From Achromobacter aegrifaciens (lineage in GTDB: Bacteria > Pseudomonadota > Gammaproteobacteria > Burkholderiales > Burkholderiaceae_B): 64,000 bases of DNA. The DNA lies in NCBI RefSeq assembly GCF_902859735.1, contig NZ_CADIJY010000001.1, positions 1,240,001-1,304,000 of the forward strand, written 5' to 3'. The position numbers were made by a program, and so were the translations under genes. The notes below the pieces were generated by a model. The model saw nothing but the letters and a program-made list of their open reading frames with translations. It made no database searches and was not told where the DNA came from. Below are positions 61,976 through 64,000 of the stretch, piece after piece. Every line of letters begins with the position of its first letter. Within the stretch, counting starts at the first letter, position 1.

Positions 61976-63051
61976 ATGACATATAAGTTCCGTATCGGCC
62001 TGCGGCCGCAATGGACCCTGGGCGGAGACGACGACCCGGCACCCGTGCCATTGCAGGATATGCTGGCGCTGCTGTCCGCGATCGATGCCACTGGCAATAT
62101 TGCCGGGGCCTGTCGCGCCTGTGGCCTGTCGTACCGGCATGCCTGGGGCGTGCTGCGCCGTTTCGAGGCAATCTTCGGCACGCAGTTGCTCATCACCAAC
62201 CGCCGCCAGGGCACGCAGCTGGCGCCGTTCGCGCAGCGCCTGTTGTGGGCCAACCGCCGCATCGAGGCGCGCCTGATGCCCACGCTGGACAGCATGGCCT
62301 CGGAACTGCAGGAAGAACTGGAGCGCCTGCTGCCCGAGAGCGGCCCGCATCTGCGGCTGCATGCCAGCCACGGCTTCGCGGTGGAGTCGCTGATGCAGCA
62401 CATGGGCAACCGCAAGCCGGGCCTGGAGTTGCGCTACCGCACCGCCATCGAGGCGCTGGCCTCGCTGGAGCGTCGCGAGTGCGACCTGGCGGGCTTCCAG
62501 GTGCCGCTGGGCGATTTCGAAGCGCCCATCATGGAGCGCTACGCCCAATGGCTGCATGCTGACGAGTACATGCTGATCCACCTGGCGGTGCGCAATGCGG
62601 GCCTGTTCGTCACCGCCGGCAACCCCAAGCACATACGCGGCATGGCTGACCTGGCGCGGCCCGACGTACGTTTCGTCAACCGTCAGATCGGCTCCAGCAC
62701 GCGTTATCTGGTGGGCCTGATGCTGCAGCGGGCGGGGGTCTCGATCAGCGAGGTCCAGGGCTACGAAACCAACGAGTTCACCCATATGGCCATTGCCGCG
62801 CACATCGCCAGCGGCATGGCCGACACGGGCGTAGGGGTGGAAACGGCCGCCTGCCGCTTCGGGCTGGACTTCATCCCGCTGGTGCGGGAACGCTATTTCT
62901 TCGCCATCCGCAAGGCCTCGCTGGAGACGCCGGCCATGCGCGACCTGCTGTCCATCATGCGCAGCCCGGACTACGTCGGCTACGTCGGCCAGCTGGCGGG
63001 CTACGACGCCCGCGACACCGGCAGGCTGCAGTCGCTGCAGGAGGCCTTTCC

Positions 63052-63055
<4 letters not shown>
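61976..63055 (+). CDS. ModE/LysR-type regulator with substrate-binding domain (FdsR-like)
   Basis: A 359-residue DNA-binding protein. The N-terminal winged helix (about 28-95) has the ModE/LysR pattern [27 protein letters not shown] and [19 protein letters not shown], given as landmarks. Residues 115-350 form a periplasmic-binding-protein-like ligand domain of the type found with molybdate or substrate sensing. It is divergent from fdsG and presumably regulates it in response to formate or molybdate. Its stop codon overlaps the moaA start (ATGA), so it is translationally coupled to molybdenum-cofactor synthesis. Confidence 0.87.

Positions 63056-64000
<945 letters not shown>

Overview
The window is about 64 kb of GC-rich, densely packed DNA from a beta-proteobacterium of the order Burkholderiales. 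The gene content best fits the Alcaligenaceae (Achromobacter/Bordetella-like): a Bug-family periplasmic receptor, several amino-acid and urea ABC transporters, FdsGBACD-type formate dehydrogenase and many single-domain regulators. This placement is an inference from protein character, not a database match. I saw no rRNA or tRNA genes, CRISPR array, insertion sequence, phage gene or plasmid origin. It reads as ordinary chromosomal metabolic territory with several accessory catabolic modules.

Layout. 1-3.3 kb: a DUF3829 lipoprotein (possibly cut at its 5' end), a tartrate/D-malate dehydrogenase and a Bug receptor. 3.3-8.9 kb: a PAP2 phosphatase, an ArsC-family reductase and an iron-uptake set (PepSY membrane protein, TonB-dependent siderophore receptor, DUF2946 protein). 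8.9-21.1 kb: a nitrogen-scavenging region. The urea ABC transporter urtABCDE is divergent from an allophanate hydrolase, urea carboxylase and FCD-type GntR regulator operon. The intergenic region carries two divergent sigma-54 promoters, one central NtrC-like site and a GntR-type palindrome at one start site. 21.1-22.9 kb: a secreted protein, ECF sigma factor and anti-sigma factor operon with an ECF-type promoter.

23.5-38.4 kb: the most intriguing region. An apparent 12-kb minus-strand operon holds a UTRA-type GntR regulator, a Liv-type transporter (receptor, two permeases, two ATPases), two paralogous ferritin-like proteins of which one has lost metal ligands, an alpha/beta hydrolase, a RidA protein, an SDR, and an acyl-CoA dehydrogenase translationally coupled to an APH-type kinase, a split version of ACAD10/11. 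Divergent from it are an unrecognised 429-aa protein and an acyl-CoA synthetase. Together they look like uptake, CoA activation and breakdown of an unidentified, probably nitrogen-containing or hydroxylated acid.

38.4-45.3 kb: a DUF1501/DUF1800 pair, an SDR that has lost its YxxxK motif, a sugar-dehydrogenase-like lipoprotein, a ferric-reductase-like membrane flavoprotein and a PepSY protein. 45.5-47.9 kb: a PepSY protein, response regulator and histidine kinase operon with tandem direct repeats at its promoter. 47.9-53.8 kb: two universal stress proteins, glutamate racemase, a LysR regulator divergent from a split chromate transporter, DUF1345 and a methyltransferase. 53.9-64 kb: the formate module, with an OFA-family antiporter, fdsD, fdhD/fdsC, fdsA, fdsB and fdsG. 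These are divergent across a 30-bp perfect inverted repeat from a ModE/LysR-like regulator that overlaps moaA, which runs off the end of the window.
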